Positions 34,673 through 44,564 of a stretch of 64,000 bases of DNA are shown here, piece by piece (position 1 is the first letter of the stretch; each line of letters begins with the position of its first letter). Origin of the DNA: an uncultured Lachnospiraceae bacterium (lineage in GTDB: Bacteria > Bacillota > Clostridia > Lachnospirales > Lachnospiraceae); NCBI GenBank assembly GCA_930972465.1, contig CAKNHF010000004.1, positions 62,001-126,000 of the forward strand, given 5' to 3'. A program made the position numbers and the translations under genes. Below the pieces are notes generated by a model, which worked only from the letters and a program-made list of their open reading frames with translations, was not told the DNA's origin and did no database searches.

Positions 34673-35967
34673 TTTCCAACTCCTCTTTCCTGATCCAGCG
34701 CTTCTTTTACCTGTTTCAGATAAGACAGGGAGCCGAAGGCCAGAATCACATCCTCTCTGTCCGCCTCGTCAAGTGCCTCCCTGACCGCCTGATCCACGCT
34801 CTCATCCGCTTTCACATTAATATCAGGACATCTTCCCCGCACGGTTCCCGCAAGCTTTGCAGCCGGCAGAGTCCTTTTTGCATCCGGGAGACTTACCGTA
34901 TGCACAGAGGACGCCAGCGGACACATAATATCCGTAATCTTTTCATATTCTTTATCCTTGAAAACTCCCATGATGCAGATCAGCTTCTTCTCAGGGAAAT
35001 AACTTTCCATCGATTCCCTGAGCTTAAGAGCCGCATCTTCGTTGTGGGCGCCGTCCAGAAGAAACACCGGATGTTCCATAACGCAGGAAAACCTTCCGTT
35101 CCATACGGTCCGGGCGACGCCGCTCCGCACTGCGTCCGGATCAATACGGTATCCTTTCCCGTGCAGAGTCCGGATCACTTCCAGCGCCGCAGCCACATTC
35201 ACAATCTGACTCTTTCCCGCAAGAGGGCTGTAAAGCTCTCCGGATTCTTTATAGGTAAACCGGATGCCCCGGTAATCCTCCCGGATGATGCTGGCGCATC
35301 CTGCCTGCACAAACCCCAGACCGAGCTTCTCTGCCCTCTCTCGGAGTATAGCCGTCACTTCCGGCTTCTGTGCCGCAGAGACCACCGAGCAGCCCGGTTT
35401 TATGATCCCCGCTTTGTTTTCGGCAATCTCTTCCAGCGTATTTCCGAGCACGCCGATATGATCCCGGCTGATGCTCGTAAACACAGCGCAGACTGTATTC
35501 GTTACTATATTGGTGGCATCCAGCTCACCGCCCAGACCTGCCTCCAGAACAACGAGATCGCACTGCATCTCTTTAAAATATAAAAAAGCTATCGCCGTCT
35601 CTGCTTCAAACACGGTGGGGGAATGTTCCCCTGCCGCTTCCATTCGGGCGATAGCATCTCTTACTCTCTCTGTCAGATCCGCAAACTTCTCTTCCGGTAT
35701 CCATCTTCCGTCTACCTGGATCCGCTCCAGATAGGAAACCACTGTCGGTGAAACATACCGCCCGATCCTGTATCCTGCCTCACTCAATATCGTCGAAGTG
35801 TATGCAAGCACAGATCCCTTGCCATTCGTTCCTGCAATATGTATGAACTTCAGATCATCCTGGGGATTCCCAAGTTCACGCAACAGACCTCGAATCGTAT
35901 CCAAGCCAAGTACACTTCCGTATTTCGACATTTCGTCCAAATATACCCTTGCTTCTTTATAGGTCAC
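34669..35967 (-). CDS. folC: Folylpolyglutamate/dihydrofolate synthase
   Basis: About 432 residues. P-loop [19 protein letters not shown], then [37 protein letters not shown] and the C-terminal Mur-ligase-like domain. It adds glutamate to dihydropteroate and folates. I choose the GTG at 35967 (AAAGG ten bases before; protein starting VTYKEA read as Met); the longer frame from 36021 has no ribosome site. First gene of the folate operon. Confidence 0.92.
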   Translation of the reverse strand: MTYKEARVYLDEMSKYGSVLGLDTIRGLLRELGNPQDDLKFIHIAGTNGKGSVLAYTSTILSEAGYRIGRYVSPTVVSYLERIQVDGRWIPEEKFADLTERVRDAIARMEAAGEHSPTVFEAETAIAFLYFKEMQCDLVVLEAGLGGELDATNIVTNTVCAVFTSISRDHIGVLGNTLEEIAENKAGIIKPGCSVVSAAQKPEVTAILRERAEKLGLGFVQAGCASIIREDYRGIRFTYKESGELYSPLAGKSQIVNVAAALEVIRTLHGKGYRIDPDAVRSGVARTVWNGRFSCVMEHPVFLLDGAHNEDAALKLRESMESYFPEKKLICIMGVFKDKEYEKITDIMCPLASSVHTVSLPDAKRTLPAAKLAGTVRGRCPDINVKADESVDQAVREALDEADREDVILAFGSLSYLKQVKEALDQERGVGK

Positions 35968-36105
35968 GTTCTTCGTTTCCTTTCCCTGTTCAATTCTATC
36001 CGCCGGATACGCATCCGGCACCTTTCTGCTCTGACACCGGCAGCGGATCCGTAACCGGTCCGCTGTTATTATCCCGGTATGACTTCCTTCAAGCAGAACA
36101 GGGAT

Positions 36106-36134
36106 ATCATAGCACTATTTGAAAAGATGTACAA
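36106..36134 (-). promoter_or_regulatory. Promoter of the folate operon
   Basis: On the minus strand TTGTAC (36129-36134), 17 bases, TATGAT (36106-36111), giving a leader of about 130 bases. The leader holds two small hairpins (CAGCGGA/TCCGCTG and GCCGGAT/ATCCGGC) but I do not see a tetrahydrofolate riboswitch. Confidence 0.7.
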
Positions 36135-36146
36135 GCATTTCTGTTT

Positions 36147-37322
36147 TTATAATGATTTTTGCTTTCTCAGAAAGCTGCACTGCAATACAGCGTAAATAAT
36201 ATTCACAGCCAAAAGATACAAGAAAAACCACCATCTGAAACGCACACTGTATAAACTGTTCAGATAAAAATAAGAGGGCAGAAGAATCTTAACAGGCATC
36301 ATTCCGTGAAAAGCGGCAAATACAGGACTCAGGACGGCCGAAATCAGGATCGCCAGAGGAATGCATGTTCCGAAAACAGCCATATTTCTGATAAGACGTG
36401 ACAGAATGCCGCAGAATCCGGTAACAGCAAAAACAAGCATGATCATCAGCAGAAGTTCTTCCTTCCACGCGGTAAATGTACCGGAAAAGAAAAGCGCCAG
36501 ATATGCCGCGCCTCCGCCCGCTGCAGTTCCTGAAAGAATACAGATCCATTCAAAGACGCCCCTGTAGCCATACCTGACCCAGTTGAACATTCCCGCCTTC
36601 CTGTCTTTCAGCAGGTACAGAGTCGAAGACAGCCCGGAAAGAAGTACAAACAAAGACAGCATTCCCCGCAGAGGAGATGTCAGATAATTGACATTATCCA
36701 AGTCGTCAGGCGCTTCCTCTCCACTATGGGCATACTGAAAAATAGATTCATCCACATGCAGTTCCTCATATAGCTCTTTGACCGATCTGCGGACATCAGA
36801 CTCATCCATATCAGCAAATTCACTCTGTTCCAGAGTAAACTGTTCCGCTATCATCAGAGAAAGGTGAGGATATAATACACTGTAAAACTGCTCTCTGGCA
36901 AGCTGTAGCTGTATATTGTCATCATTAGTGACCACCCTGATCAGATGTCCGTTATAGGGAAGACCGCTGCGTCTGCCCGCCGCGTATTCCCGCAGATACT
37001 CTGTCAGACCGGAGGGAATCACATAACCTGCATCTGCCTGCGATAATGCGACCTCTCTGCGGAGTTCTTCCTCAGAACTGCAGAGATGATAGCTGATCAC
37101 ACCATCAACCTCTGCCAGATCCCCGGCGATCTCTTCGCCAAGCGAATCTTCAGAAGGTTCCGCATATACCGCGATACGCAGAATGTATGCATCCTGCTCT
37201 GCCACAATCGTCATCCCTGCGGTCAGCAGTGGAGCAAGAAGCAGTACCGCCCAGAAAGAAGGCTTTTTAAACAGTCTTTTGCTGAGGAGAAGATACCAGA
37301 TCAGCATTTTCTTTATCATCAT
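36147..37322 (-). CDS. ABC transporter permease (ABC-2 type)
   Basis: 391 residues. One N-terminal membrane helix (FWAVLLLAPLLTAGMTIVA), a soluble loop of about 200 residues likely outside, then five C-terminal helices. This is the ABC-2 layout of drug/peptide exporters. It follows a second permease and an ATPase gene in one leftward operon (39262 to 36147). Substrate unknown. Confidence 0.82.
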   Translation of the reverse strand: MMIKKMLIWYLLLSKRLFKKPSFWAVLLLAPLLTAGMTIVAEQDAYILRIAVYAEPSEDSLGEEIAGDLAEVDGVISYHLCSSEEELRREVALSQADAGYVIPSGLTEYLREYAAGRRSGLPYNGHLIRVVTNDDNIQLQLAREQFYSVLYPHLSLMIAEQFTLEQSEFADMDESDVRRSVKELYEELHVDESIFQYAHSGEEAPDDLDNVNYLTSPLRGMLSLFVLLSGLSSTLYLLKDRKAGMFNWVRYGYRGVFEWICILSGTAAGGGAAYLALFFSGTFTAWKEELLLMIMLVFAVTGFCGILSRLIRNMAVFGTCIPLAILISAVLSPVFAAFHGMMPVKILLPSYFYLNSLYSVRFRWWFFLYLLAVNIIYAVLQCSFLRKQKSL

Positions 37323-37360
37323 TCATTGCCTCGTAAGTTAATAGTATTTTATGCGCCCCT

Positions 37361-38584
37361 TCACCGGGAAAGTTTCAGCTTCCGGATCAGGCAGGCCAAT
37401 ATAAGAAACAGCAGAGTCCATCCGGATAACAACAGATACAGAAATCCGCTGCTGCTTCCCAGCAGCACATTCTGCATATACTCCATCAGTCCTCCCGTCG
37501 GAAGTACAGATGCAATTCTCTGCATTCTCTCCGGGAAAAAGGACAGCGGATAAAAGCATCCCGAAATGTATCCAAGTCCAATTGCACACAAAAATGTAAG
37601 AAGCACTCCGCTGACCAAATTTTCTGCACACTGCGAAAGAAAATACAGCAGGGCGCCGGTCACCGGAACAAGCGGAACCAGGGAGTACAGGAGCCGCACA
37701 TATCCGGCTGCGCCCGTCCCGGACAGTTCCGGAACAGAAACGCCAGTCCATGAAAGAATAAAAGGAAGGAACGCCCCGATCACCAGGTAGCTGAGCAAAA
37801 GCAGAATACAGCAGGAAGAATACTCCGCGAGCACCTGACGGACTGGTCCGAGCCCATGCACTGCCAGGATCCGATTCAGAGAAAGATCACTCCGGATAAA
37901 CAGATGACAGCCTGACGTTCCGAGAAAAAGGAAAAACAACAGCAGCAACGCGCAAAAATAATATCCCTGCATGGAAATAACCGGGGATGAATCCGGCGTA
38001 TCAATGTCATACAATTCCGCTCTTGGAAGCACATACTGAAAGTAGCGCATATTTATATCATATATATCTGACGTCAGATTTTCCACCGCCCCATGCTGCT
38101 CTGAAAATCTCTGAAAAGCATAGATACCGGACTGAGTCTCCGTAAGCAGAGTGGAAACAGCGTCCGCCAGTTCTCTGGCCAGAAGCGTACCGATACCGTT
38201 TTGTGAAATGCCGGTCACAAAAGTGACTTTTGAATTTTCTCCGCTCATTACAGATTCCAGAAAATCATCAGGAATAATCAGATAACCGTGTATCTGCTGT
38301 TTTTCCAGAGCTCTCTGCGCCTCTTCTTCACTCATTTCAGTCAAGGTGCAGGTGAATCGCGAAGAGTCCATCTCCTGCAGCAATGAGACGCCGAATCCAA
38401 GATACGGATCTTCCGCATCCCCGACAAGCCCCAATGAAATTTTCTGGTGTTCTTCGCTCTCCGAGTCAGAAGCTGTCTGAAGATAGCACAGAAGCGCAAG
38501 CGCACCTGTCAAAATCAGAGTAGTGATCAGAATCGCCGGAAAAGCCCTGCATACTCTTTTCGTCTGCAAGAAAAAATACTTCAT
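37361..38584 (-). CDS. ABC transporter permease (ABC-2 type)
   Basis: 407 residues with the same layout as its downstream neighbour: helix at the N terminus (FPAILITTLILTGALALLCYL), external domain to about residue 210, then six helices. The pair probably forms a heterodimeric membrane unit powered by the ATPase just upstream. AGGAGG precedes the ATG by five bases. Confidence 0.84.
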   Translation of the reverse strand: MKYFFLQTKRVCRAFPAILITTLILTGALALLCYLQTASDSESEEHQKISLGLVGDAEDPYLGFGVSLLQEMDSSRFTCTLTEMSEEEAQRALEKQQIHGYLIIPDDFLESVMSGENSKVTFVTGISQNGIGTLLARELADAVSTLLTETQSGIYAFQRFSEQHGAVENLTSDIYDINMRYFQYVLPRAELYDIDTPDSSPVISMQGYYFCALLLLFFLFLGTSGCHLFIRSDLSLNRILAVHGLGPVRQVLAEYSSCCILLLLSYLVIGAFLPFILSWTGVSVPELSGTGAAGYVRLLYSLVPLVPVTGALLYFLSQCAENLVSGVLLTFLCAIGLGYISGCFYPLSFFPERMQRIASVLPTGGLMEYMQNVLLGSSSGFLYLLLSGWTLLFLILACLIRKLKLSR

Positions 38585-38593
38585 GTCATCCTC

Positions 38594-39262
38594 CTATAGC
38601 TGTCCTGCCAGACGATGAAAATTGCCGTCATACTCATATGGAACCAGCCGCCCCTGCTTCAGTATAAAAAGTCTGTCACAGAGAGGCAGTTCCTGAATAT
38701 CATGTGTGGTAAGAAGGACCGTCCCCCCCTGATTTTTATATTCACGCAGATAGTTGGCAATCCTTTCTTTGCAGATAAAATCCAGTGCTGCCGAAGGTTC
38801 GTCCAGCAGGAGCACTCGGGGGTGGTGGGCCACAGCGCACCCTATGCTCAGTCTTTTTTTCATTCCTCCGGACATATGTGAAACCGGGATACTGAGGAAA
38901 TCGGAAATTCCAAGAATGGCCAGAATACCGCTGTCAAGCTCCCGGCGTATTTCTTTCCGGCTGCGATACCATAATCTGAGATTGTCCATTCCGCTCAGCT
39001 CCTCGATCAGCGGAATTCCCTGCGGCACATACCCCACACAGGAGGCATGCTGTCTGCGGTCTTGAAACAGATCCCTGCCATCCAGGAAAAATTCTCCACT
39101 GTCTTTCGAAATCGTTCCTGCCAGCACAGACATCAGTGTTGACTTCCCGCATCCGTTTTGTCCCAGGATCCCGATACAGGTTCCCTCCGGAGCATAGAGA
39201 TTCACATTATTTAAAATCTGTTTTCTGCCAAAATGTTTGGACAGATTATTTATCCTTATCAT
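38594..39262 (-). CDS. ABC transporter ATP-binding protein
   Basis: 222 residues. Walker A GILGQNGCGKSTLMSVL, Q-loop VGYVPQGIPLI, signature SHMSGGMKKRLSIG, Walker B RVLLLDEPSAALD and switch His TTHDIQE. First gene of the three-gene ABC-2 operon; ten bases before the first permease. Confidence 0.95.
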   Translation of the reverse strand: MIRINNLSKHFGRKQILNNVNLYAPEGTCIGILGQNGCGKSTLMSVLAGTISKDSGEFFLDGRDLFQDRRQHASCVGYVPQGIPLIEELSGMDNLRLWYRSRKEIRRELDSGILAILGISDFLSIPVSHMSGGMKKRLSIGCAVAHHPRVLLLDEPSAALDFICKERIANYLREYKNQGGTVLLTTHDIQELPLCDRLFILKQGRLVPYEYDGNFHRLAGQL

Positions 39263-39315
39263 AATTTCCGTATCCTCAATTCAACTCAGATCCCCGTGTT
39301 TTCTTTCGATATGTA

Positions 39316-40992
39316 TCACCATCCGGCATTCCCGTATAGCAGCATTGCCAGGAAACTGTTGCTGCCGAGATTTTCCTCCAGCCTCTGAACATCCATAGAC
39401 TGTTCATATTTCATCATATCATCTTCATCCATCATGTTATATATCTCTGCGTCTCCCGGAAGCGACGGAGTGTAATCCGAATCCGCTCTGTTCTCAAGAT
39501 TCAGCGTTGCGATCGCAACATCATTGCTCAGCACTGAGATCGATTCAGTGACAGAGTCTTCTTCTGAGCTGATCGTGATCTCAAGTCCGTATCCGTACAG
39601 GGAAGGATCCGCGTCGGATGTCATCTTGAAAGTCCCGTTGAGAAGACCGTCCTCCGCCGCTTTTGTATCATAACCGGTCACTTCAATCTGTCCCACAGTC
39701 TGACCCGCTGTTTCCAGAATAAAATTGCCGTCGGCAAGTCCATTCCTTTCAGTACCGTTCCCTTCGAGCAGAAAATATTCGCCATACTCATCTTGTGTAT
39801 CGCCGAAAGAAAGTTCATATGCATACTCCCCGTCATTCTCCGTTCGAAGGCTGCGGAAAAGCTGCCAGCTGCCGGACTGATTCGATGCAGACACATCTCT
39901 TCCAATGATCTCACCCGACTTGTCCACCCACACTTTCATCTCCAGTTCTGCCGACTTGTCCACGCCTTCTTCTTCCAGAGAGTCTATCATTCGATCCAGC
40001 TCTTCAACAAAAGCGTCATAAGAATAACTGCCTCCGTAGGTATCCGCATAGTAGCTTCCATACTGGGCCTGATTCACAAGCGACATATAATCTCCGAAAT
40101 ATATAATATATTTTTCGAGATTTTCATCCTCCTTCATTGTCTTACATATATCTAAAGCCATGTCACGAAGCTGATTTCCGCTTACAGAAACATCCAGAAG
40201 TATTGCGTCCTGCTCGATCCCGCCTGCGGAAACGCTTGTATTTTCCCTTTCAACATCTGTCGTATAATCCAGCATAACCTCTGTATATGTGCTGATAATG
40301 GCAGAAAGATCCTCGATATTTCCGGAGGTTTCAGCCATATCGCTCACGGACTGGATTCCCATATCATTAAAGGCATCGGAATCCATCAGCATATATCCGG
40401 AAGAAAGTTCCGGCACCTGGAGATACAGCTCTTCACTGTCTGAATCAAGCACGGTATTGGCGCTTATAAGTCTCCCGCCGTCTGATGAGTACAGCCCTGC
40501 ATCCATTCCCAGAAGTCCGCCCTTTTCTCCTGACTGTATTCGTATCTCCAGGTCATTTAATCCATCAACTGCCGCCTGGCTGGAGTAGCCTCCGATCCCC
40601 AGGAGAGCGAGTCCGGCTTCTTCAAGGGTGACGTCCATGGTCACTGATCTCCCATCTGAAGCACTTTCGGACATCCGATCCAGTCTTTCCGTATATCTGT
40701 CTATGTATGCCTGCTCGACCGATCTGTAATAATCCTCAGGGCTTGAAAATCTTGACCTGAAGAAATTCGTCCTCGCCACAGCGAAAGATCCGACTGCCAC
40801 AACCAATACGGCTGCTGCCGTAACAACGGGAACTACAATCTTCTTTCTGCCGCCGGACCTTTTCTGTTTTCCCGCCGGCATACGCACATTCTGCTGTGTG
40901 CCGGTCTGCTGTCGGTTGCGTACAGGGGCTCCGCAGCGCGGGCAGAAATTTGCCCCTTCTTTCAGTTCTGTCCCACAATTTCTGCAAAACAT
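39316..40992 (-). CDS. Zinc-ribbon membrane protein
   Basis: About 558 residues. N-terminal zinc ribbon MFCRNCGTELKEGANFCPRC, a basic linker, one membrane helix (KKIVVPVVTAAAVLVVAVGSF), then a long acidic extracellular domain of about 450 residues without recognised motifs. Zinc ribbon inside and sensor-like domain outside is a common Clostridial pattern of unknown role. Start at 40992 (GAGGAGG upstream). It precedes the ABC operon in the same direction with about 50 bp between, so it may be its first gene. Confidence 0.75.
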   Translation of the reverse strand: MFCRNCGTELKEGANFCPRCGAPVRNRQQTGTQQNVRMPAGKQKRSGGRKKIVVPVVTAAAVLVVAVGSFAVARTNFFRSRFSSPEDYYRSVEQAYIDRYTERLDRMSESASDGRSVTMDVTLEEAGLALLGIGGYSSQAAVDGLNDLEIRIQSGEKGGLLGMDAGLYSSDGGRLISANTVLDSDSEELYLQVPELSSGYMLMDSDAFNDMGIQSVSDMAETSGNIEDLSAIISTYTEVMLDYTTDVERENTSVSAGGIEQDAILLDVSVSGNQLRDMALDICKTMKEDENLEKYIIYFGDYMSLVNQAQYGSYYADTYGGSYSYDAFVEELDRMIDSLEEEGVDKSAELEMKVWVDKSGEIIGRDVSASNQSGSWQLFRSLRTENDGEYAYELSFGDTQDEYGEYFLLEGNGTERNGLADGNFILETAGQTVGQIEVTGYDTKAAEDGLLNGTFKMTSDADPSLYGYGLEITISSEEDSVTESISVLSNDVAIATLNLENRADSDYTPSLPGDAEIYNMMDEDDMMKYEQSMDVQRLEENLGSNSFLAMLLYGNAGW

Positions 40993-41245
40993 ATCTTTTC
41001 CTCCTCTGTTGTTCACATTCCTGTCTTCTGCAATAACGCAGATACTGAATCACTTCCCGTCATCTGCAGAAGCGGGAGCCGTCAGTCAGACATATATCAC
41101 ATATTATATATTATAATATACTTCCGATAGACAAAACAAGGAAAAGAAAAAGTCAGGATAATGCGAGCCTGGACATAACAGTAATCACACCGGCTGCTTT
41201 AGCATTGGTCTTTTTATGAATAAAAGCAGCTGATATGTATGCAGT

Positions 41246-42805
41246 TTACCAGAGATCCAGAAACGCTTCCCTGGAACTGCATTCCAGCACGGCATAGATC
41301 CTTCCGCTGTCATCCAGGCGAAAACCGTATCTGGTTCCGTCCAGTGTTTCTTCCGTCCAGTAGATTCCCTCATCATCATCCATATAAAGCCTGACCTCCG
41401 TACCCGCCAGTTTTTCTGCCTCTTCTTTTGTCATTCCCATTGTGAAAATACCGCTGCGGCTTCCTCCCTTCTGCATGATGACCGCGGTCAGCCGAAGAGT
41501 GCTGTCAAATTCCAGCTGGTAATCCCCGTCACCGACATCAATATATCGGTCCGTCCCCTCTGCCTCCGGCGCGTCCGGGGCTGACCTGTATACGGTATAG
41601 AACTGTCTGCCAGGCTCACGGTCCAGAATTCCGCATACCTCATCGATATCCATCCCCCATTTCAGCCTCTGCAGAGATGAGCGTATTTCCGTCTCCGCAT
41701 ATTCCCTGATCCTGATCGGAACAAATGTATCTGAATACAGATGCTCCTCCGGATATACAAGGTCTCCCGTGATCTGCGTCTCAGTTTTCAGGTCTCCCAA
41801 TCCCTCTCCGGATGCCATGAAGTTTCCGCCCTTCATCCGTACAAACATGTTAAATCCATAAGTCGTATTATACTCCATGCTCTCGGGAATTTCTTCTTCC
41901 GTACTGTTAAATCCGATTCTTTCCGGCCACACCATCTGTACGTCATCGAGCACTTTCCGGGGCTTTCTCAGGAAGTCATCCCCTGTCACTGCTGTCCCGC
42001 ACTCTCCCATGATATTCCGTCCCCAGGTATACAGTTCTCCGTTTTCGCCGATTGCCGCGCCGAAGGTATCTCCTGTCACTGCGTATATGCAGTGATCCAG
42101 TATTTTTCTCGGAGCGGTACTCTGCATCCACAGAGGGTTATCTTCGCTCTGGATATTTTCCTCGTTGAGATACAGCAGGGAATCTTCGCTCACATGATAT
42201 GTCCCTTCATATCGGCCCCACCACCAGACAGTTCCGTCGTTTCGAAGCGCAGCGATCGATTCCTTTCCCGCCCTTGCGTAAGCGACGTTTTCCATCAGCA
42301 GGACCGGCGAAGTCACCGCGCGGTACGATTCGCCGGCAATATCCGCGTCCCCCTGTCCTTTTCCGAGAATATCATGTATATTTCCGCCGGCTCCGTACAG
42401 ATTTCCGTCAGAAGTCAGATAGATAAAGAAATATCCGTTGACAGACGCATCCACTGATACCGCATTTCCACTGATGCGAACGGGATCCCGGTAAAACGTA
42501 TCCAGATCGTTCACCTCCCCGTTTCCAAGCTGTCCGTAATTGTTGGATCCATACGCCCACAACACTGCATTTTGATCAATGTAATACCTGGTCTGAGCAG
42601 TGATCTTATTTGTAATATAATAATTTTCCAGTCTGAACTGATCGGTCAGCGCGACTTCCTCCATGGTGTCCGCATAGAAAACCGGTTCCTCAGCCTCTTC
42701 GGTTTCCGCGGAAACCGGAGCTGCTTTATCTGTCCCTGCCGGTTCCATAATGTTCCACAGAGAGGCATAGATTTTTTTATCCCTCAGCCGGCTTTCTGCG
42801 CTCAT
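41246..42805 (-). CDS. RCC1-repeat protein
   Basis: 519 residues. RCC1/BNR-like blades: VLWAYGSNNYGQLGNGE, LYGAGGNIHDILGKG, DGTVWWWGRYEG and ELYTWGRNIMGECGT, followed by a C-terminal domain of about 150 residues of unknown type (RLKWGMDIDEVCGILDREPG). No signal peptide is visible at the N terminus. It overlaps the end of the broken M56 gene by 29 bases in another frame, so it may be the sensor half of what was once one M56-RCC1 protein. No ribosome site stands out at this ATG. Confidence 0.65.
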   Translation of the reverse strand: MSAESRLRDKKIYASLWNIMEPAGTDKAAPVSAETEEAEEPVFYADTMEEVALTDQFRLENYYITNKITAQTRYYIDQNAVLWAYGSNNYGQLGNGEVNDLDTFYRDPVRISGNAVSVDASVNGYFFIYLTSDGNLYGAGGNIHDILGKGQGDADIAGESYRAVTSPVLLMENVAYARAGKESIAALRNDGTVWWWGRYEGTYHVSEDSLLYLNEENIQSEDNPLWMQSTAPRKILDHCIYAVTGDTFGAAIGENGELYTWGRNIMGECGTAVTGDDFLRKPRKVLDDVQMVWPERIGFNSTEEEIPESMEYNTTYGFNMFVRMKGGNFMASGEGLGDLKTETQITGDLVYPEEHLYSDTFVPIRIREYAETEIRSSLQRLKWGMDIDEVCGILDREPGRQFYTVYRSAPDAPEAEGTDRYIDVGDGDYQLEFDSTLRLTAVIMQKGGSRSGIFTMGMTKEEAEKLAGTEVRLYMDDDEGIYWTEETLDGTRYGFRLDDSGRIYAVLECSSREAFLDLW

Positions 42806-43226
42806 AGAGCACCGGTGTGGACAGAGCTCTGCCTGTACGGACTGAAGGGATCTTTTTTATTCCCATATTCCTGCCGATCTCCTGCACCAGCCGGTTGATC
42901 CGCGGATCCCTGCAGCGTCTGGTCTCCCTTCCGATTTTCCGGAAGAGCATCCTGTACTGAAGAGAGCGGATACCCAGCAGACCTGCGGCAACAATCAGCC
43001 AGATGCCTGCAGATATTCTCGCCGCGGTCCCGTCCCGCAATGCTTCCGCCAGAACCTCCCCCGCCGTTTTTACTTCTCTGTTCTCCACAGCCTTATCTGC
43101 CGTACTCTCAGGTACGGCGGCTATCTCCCTGCTGTCCGCAGTGAGATTACCATCTGCCGCAATGTATTCGGTGACGCTGTACGTCAATGTCCGATATATA
43201 ATGAGTTGACATTCTGTGTCCGGCAT
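42777..43226 (-). pseudogene. M56/BlaR1-like remnant
   Basis: 149 codons. One membrane helix (ISAGIWLIVAAGLLGIRSL) and then CRDPRINRLVQEIGRNMGIKK and SVRTGRALSTPVLYE, matching the segment of M56/BlaR1 proteins just before the HExxH peptidase. The first two membrane helices are missing at the N terminus, and the frame stops before any HExxH. The start ATG has no ribosome site. So it looks deleted at both ends. No BlaI/MecI-type repressor is adjacent. Confidence 0.65.
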
Positions 43227-43268
43227 GTTATTTTAAGTGTATTATATATATTAGTACACTAAATACAC
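43206..43268 (+). promoter_or_regulatory. Promoter and GntR operator
   Basis: TTGACA (43206-43211), 17 bases, TATTTT (43229-43234). Over the expected start: GTGTATT (43237-43243) and AATACAC (43262-43268) form an inverted repeat, with AGTGTA/TACACT (43236-43241 and 43255-43260) nested in it. The likely autoregulatory site of the GntR gene that starts at 43292. Confidence 0.6.
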
Positions 43269-43291
43269 CGACCATAAAGAAGGGGGATGCT

Positions 43292-43669
43292 ATGATCACA
43301 ATTGATTACCAGAGCAAACTGCCCCTGTACGAGCAGATTGCCGACCGTTTCCGTACACTGATCCTGCGCGGAGTCCTTCCCCCCAGGCAACAGATGCCGT
43401 CTGTGCGCTCTCTAGCCGTAGAGCTGTCCATTAATCCCAATACCATTCAGAAGGCCTACGCTTTTCTGGAGCAGGAAGGGTATATCTATCCGGTAAGAGG
43501 CAGGGGAAACTATGTGGCGGACGTAACCGCGCTGGCAGAGAAGAGCAGACAGAAGCTCCTGGCGGAAGCCGAACAGCTCATACTGAGCGGAAAAGAGATG
43601 GGAATTACCCGCTCGGAATACATTTCTGTCATTGACAGACTTTACAGGGAGGGGGAGACAGATGATTGA
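43292..43669 (+). CDS. GntR regulator, YtrA subfamily
   Basis: 125 residues: winged HTH (LYEQIADRFRTLILRGVLPP, MPSVRSLAVELSINPNTIQKAY) plus a short C-terminal dimerisation helix and no large effector domain, i.e. YtrA subfamily. These usually repress their own ABC transporter operon, often induced by cell-wall stress. It overlaps the ATPase gene (ATGA). GAAGGGGG precedes the ATG. Confidence 0.9.
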   Translation: MITIDYQSKLPLYEQIADRFRTLILRGVLPPRQQMPSVRSLAVELSINPNTIQKAYAFLEQEGYIYPVRGRGNYVADVTALAEKSRQKLLAEAEQLILSGKEMGITRSEYISVIDRLYREGETDD

Positions 43670-44564
43670 ACTGAAAGATCTCGACAAAGCGTTTGACAAT
43701 ATTCATGCAGTGGACCATGTATCCGGTTCTATCCGGGAAGGCATGGTATTCGGACTGATCGGCTCCAACGGAGCGGGAAAAAGCACTCTTCTGCGCATGA
43801 TATCCGGAGTCATCCGTCCGGACGGCGGAACGGTTCTCATCGACGGGAAACCTGTATTTGAAAATCCGGAGGCAAAGTCTCTTGTCTGCTTTCTGTCGGA
43901 TACCCCTTACTATTTTCCCGGCGCAGATATCCGTCAGATGCGGGATTATTATGGGATGATCTATCCCACCTTTAACCGGAAGCTCTTCGATTCCCTGACA
44001 GCAAAATTCAGGCTTGACTCCGGACGGAAAATCAGTTCCTTTTCAAAAGGAACCAGAAAACAGATATCCATTCTGCTCGGCATCTGTGCAGGGACAAAGT
44101 ATCTTTTCTGCGACGAGACATTTGACGGACTGGATCCTGTCGTACGGCAGGCGGTCAAAAGTCTTTTTGCCGCCGAGATCATGAACCGGGATTTTACTCC
44201 CGTGATCTCATCCCATAATCTGAGGGAGCTGGAGGATATCTGCGACAGCATCGGACTTCTCCACCAGGGAAAGCTTTTACTCACCCAGGATCTTGATCAG
44301 ATCAAATGCAGCATATGCAAGCTGCAGTGCGTCATCCCCGATCTTCACAGGAAGCAGGAACTGATCCGCAGCCTGAGAATCCTTCGGATGGAACAGAGCG
44401 GTTCCCTTCTGACTCTGACTGTGCGCGGAGAACGTTCGGAAGTACTGAGACTTGCTCAGGCACAGAATCCGGTTTTTGCAGAGGTACTCCCTCTGACCCT
44501 TGAAGAAATCTTTATCAGTGAAACGGAGGTTGCAGGTTATGACATCAAAAATTTCCTTTATTAA
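43662..44564 (+). CDS. ABC transporter ATP-binding protein (YtrB-like)
   Basis: About 300 residues from 43662. Walker A GLIGSNGAGKSTLLRMI, signature region FSKGTRKQISI (KGTRKQ instead of SGGQ), Walker B YLFCDETFDGLDP and switch His ISSHNLRE. The CDET in place of DEP and the altered signature are typical of YtrB-like ATPases. GGGAGGGGG before the ATG. Coupled to gntR and to the permease. Confidence 0.92.
   Translation: MIELKDLDKAFDNIHAVDHVSGSIREGMVFGLIGSNGAGKSTLLRMISGVIRPDGGTVLIDGKPVFENPEAKSLVCFLSDTPYYFPGADIRQMRDYYGMIYPTFNRKLFDSLTAKFRLDSGRKISSFSKGTRKQISILLGICAGTKYLFCDETFDGLDPVVRQAVKSLFAAEIMNRDFTPVISSHNLRELEDICDSIGLLHQGKLLLTQDLDQIKCSICKLQCVIPDLHRKQELIRSLRILRMEQSGSLLTLTVRGERSEVLRLAQAQNPVFAEVLPLTLEEIFISETEVAGYDIKNFLY

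Noticed and set aside
36000..36105. Tetrahydrofolate riboswitch in the fol leader
   Set aside because: Two small hairpins are present but the conserved THF-aptamer segments could not be matched.
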